From contig JAGHUU010000086.1 of the NCBI GenBank assembly GCA_018064695.1, positions 1 to 5,790 of the forward strand: a stretch of 5,790 nt of DNA, read 5' to 3'. This document shows, piece by piece, positions 4,900 to 5,790 of this stretch. The notes beneath the pieces were generated by a model. The model was not told the origin of the DNA. It made no database searches and saw only the letters and a program-made list of their open reading frames with translations. Each line of letters begins with the position of its first letter. Position 1 is the first letter of the stretch. A program made the position numbers and the translations under genes. Origin of the DNA: Candidatus Blautia equi. Its GTDB lineage: Bacteria; Bacillota; Clostridia; Lachnospirales; Lachnospiraceae.

Positions 4900-5664
4900 A
4901 TGAAAATAGCAGTTACAGGAAAAGGCGGAGTTGGTAAAACTACCTTCGCAGCTACACTTGCCCGTTTATACGCAGAAGAAGGAAGACCAGTACTTGCAGC
5001 GGACGTGGATCCGGATGCAAACCTTGGTCTGGCACTTGGATTTGATGAGGAAACTCTTGACTCCATCGTACCGATCTCCAGGATGCGTAAGCTGGTGGAG
5101 GAGAGAACCGGAGCCAACAGCCAGAATCAGTTCTACACTCTGAACCCTAAGGTGGACGATATCCCAGATACCTACGGAAAGGTTTGCAACGGAGTGCGAA
5201 TGCTGGTTCTCGGAACCGTAGAGACCGGTGGTGGCGGCTGTGTCTGTCCGGAACATGTAATGCTGAAACGAATCATCAGTAATCTTGTTTTACGTCGTGA
5301 GGATGTAGTCATCCTGGATATGGAGGCCGGTCTTGAGCATTTGGGACGCGGCACCACATCCGGCATGGACGCTTTTGTAGTCGTGATTGAACCGGGTGCA
5401 AGAAGCGTACAGACTTATAAGAACGTGAAACGTCTGGCAAATGACCTCGGTGTAAAACAGGTCTTTGTTGTGGCAAATAAAGTCAGAAATGAAGATGATG
5501 AGCAGTTTATTATAAGCAAGATCCCAGCTGAGGATCTTCTTGGAATGGTTCACTACAATACAGATGTCATCGATGCTGACCGTCAGGGCAAATCCCCTTA
5601 CGATTTCAGCAAAAAGGTGACAGATGAAATCAGAGCAATAAAAGAGAAAATCGATCGTCAATGA
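4900..5664 (+). CDS. cooC: CooC/AcsF-type nickel-insertion ATPase (second copy)
   Basis: A 254-residue P-loop ATPase of the same class as the gene at 1985. Walker A is TGKGGVGKTT (6-15), DVDPDANLGLALG (35-47) is the switch I region, C114-x-C116 lies in GGGGCVCPEH, and ILDMEAGLEHLGRGT (138-152) is the Walker B/switch II part. The VEERTGA (66-72) and LNPKVDDIPD (81-90) stretches match the R. rubrum CooC sequence as I recall it, so this copy looks like the classic CooC. It lies between cooS and acsB, which fits loading of either the C-cluster of CO dehydrogenase or, as shown for Moorella AcsF, the A-cluster of acetyl-CoA synthase. AGAGGTGG (4883-4890) is 9 bases before the ATG. The site lies in the loop of a weak 6-bp stem (ATAATC 4870-4875 with GATTAT 4890-4895). 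Confidence 0.94.
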   Translation: MKIAVTGKGGVGKTTFAATLARLYAEEGRPVLAADVDPDANLGLALGFDEETLDSIVPISRMRKLVEERTGANSQNQFYTLNPKVDDIPDTYGKVCNGVRMLVLGTVETGGGGCVCPEHVMLKRIISNLVLRREDVVILDMEAGLEHLGRGTTSGMDAFVVVIEPGARSVQTYKNVKRLANDLGVKQVFVVANKVRNEDDEQFIISKIPAEDLLGMVHYNTDVIDADRQGKSPYDFSKKVTDEIRAIKEKIDRQ

Positions 5665-5667
5665 TCA

Positions 5668-5686
5668 TATTATAGGAGGTATAATA
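5668..5686 (+). promoter_or_regulatory. Ribosome binding site of acsB held in a perfect AT hairpin loop
   Basis: TATTATA (5668-5674) and TATAATA (5680-5686) are exact complements, and the five bases between them are GGAGG, the core of the ribosome binding site. The GTG start follows at 5689. The stem is weak, so the site is probably displayed in the loop rather than hidden. The TATAAT in the right arm has no matching -35 box that I can see. Confidence 0.5.
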
Positions 5687-5688
5687 CC

Positions 5689-5790
5689 GTGACATTATTT
5701 GATGTTGTATTTAGCGGAAATGATACTGTCTATGGATTAACCGAGGGCGCAATCGATGCAGCCATCGCTGAGCATGGCGCAGACAAAGCC
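5689..5790 (+). CDS. acsB: Acetyl-CoA synthase (CO-methylating), N-terminal start (partial)
   Basis: The first 34 codons of a gene cut by the right edge. The protein begins with GTG and reads TLFDVVFSGNDTVYGLTEGA followed by IDAAIAEHGADKA. The LF..VFSG....Y..TEGAI..AI...G pattern matches the N-terminus of clostridial AcsB, the subunit whose Ni-Ni-[4Fe-4S] A-cluster joins CO, a methyl group and CoA; the cluster-binding cysteines lie beyond the window. The position after cooS and cooC strongly supports this. GTG is the only sensible start: AGGAGG (5674-5679) precedes it with good spacing, and the nearest upstream in-frame codon of note is the TGA of cooC at 5662-5664, 24 bases before. It is surely part of the cooS transcription unit. 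With 34 residues, the family call depends partly on context. Confidence 0.85.
   Translation, partial: MTLFDVVFSGNDTVYGLTEGAIDAAIAEHGADKA

Noticed and set aside
2916..5117. 733-codon open frame antisense to cooS, longer than cooS itself
   Set aside because: It is the exact complement register of a gene that avoids TTA, CTA and TCA codons. It has no recognisable domain and runs across cooS and into the second cooC.
5680..5685. Perfect TATAAT before acsB as a -10 promoter box
   Set aside because: No acceptable -35 box lies 16-18 bases upstream and the bases are explained by the inverted repeat around the ribosome binding site.

Overview
The window looks like the chromosome of an anaerobic, acetogenic Firmicute, most likely a Lachnospiraceae (Blautia-type) bacterium. 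This rests on clostridial-style ribosome binding sites, moderate GC with AT-rich spacers, a gpsA-like tail ending in PMLPWEE, and the start of a Wood-Ljungdahl (acetyl-CoA pathway) cluster. The genus is inference from family resemblance, not from a search.

Layout: (1) 1-113 is the end of a rightward gene that looks like gpsA, closed by a strong bidirectional hairpin terminator at 121-150. (2) 164-988, leftward, is a complete aldo/keto reductase with an intact catalytic tetrad and a TTG start. (3) 989-1299 is an AT-rich divergent spacer. It holds a good sigma-A promoter facing right (1203-1231), a weaker one facing left, and a 7-bp inverted repeat in the rightward leader. (4) 1300-2755 is a compact three-gene unit: a His-rich metal-binding protein, a CooT-type small nickel protein and a CooC-type nickel-insertion ATPase. 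(5) 2756-2972 is a structured spacer with several inverted repeats and a possible promoter. (6) 2973-5790 holds the catalytic Ni-Fe-S carbon monoxide dehydrogenase (cooS/acsA), a second and different CooC ATPase, and the first 34 codons of acetyl-CoA synthase (acsB), which runs off the right edge.

Together, genes 4-6 form a nickel-to-enzyme supply line. The His-rich and CooT proteins would hold or pass Ni(II). The two CooC ATPases would load it, plausibly one into the C-cluster of CO dehydrogenase and one into the A-cluster of acetyl-CoA synthase. CooS reduces CO2 to CO, and AcsB joins CO, a methyl group and CoA into acetyl-CoA. The enzymes are known families. The least described parts are the His-rich protein, which has its His tract at the N-terminus ahead of a separate helical domain, its coupling to CooT and a first CooC under a separate promoter, and the structured spacers before the nickel operon, cooS and acsB.
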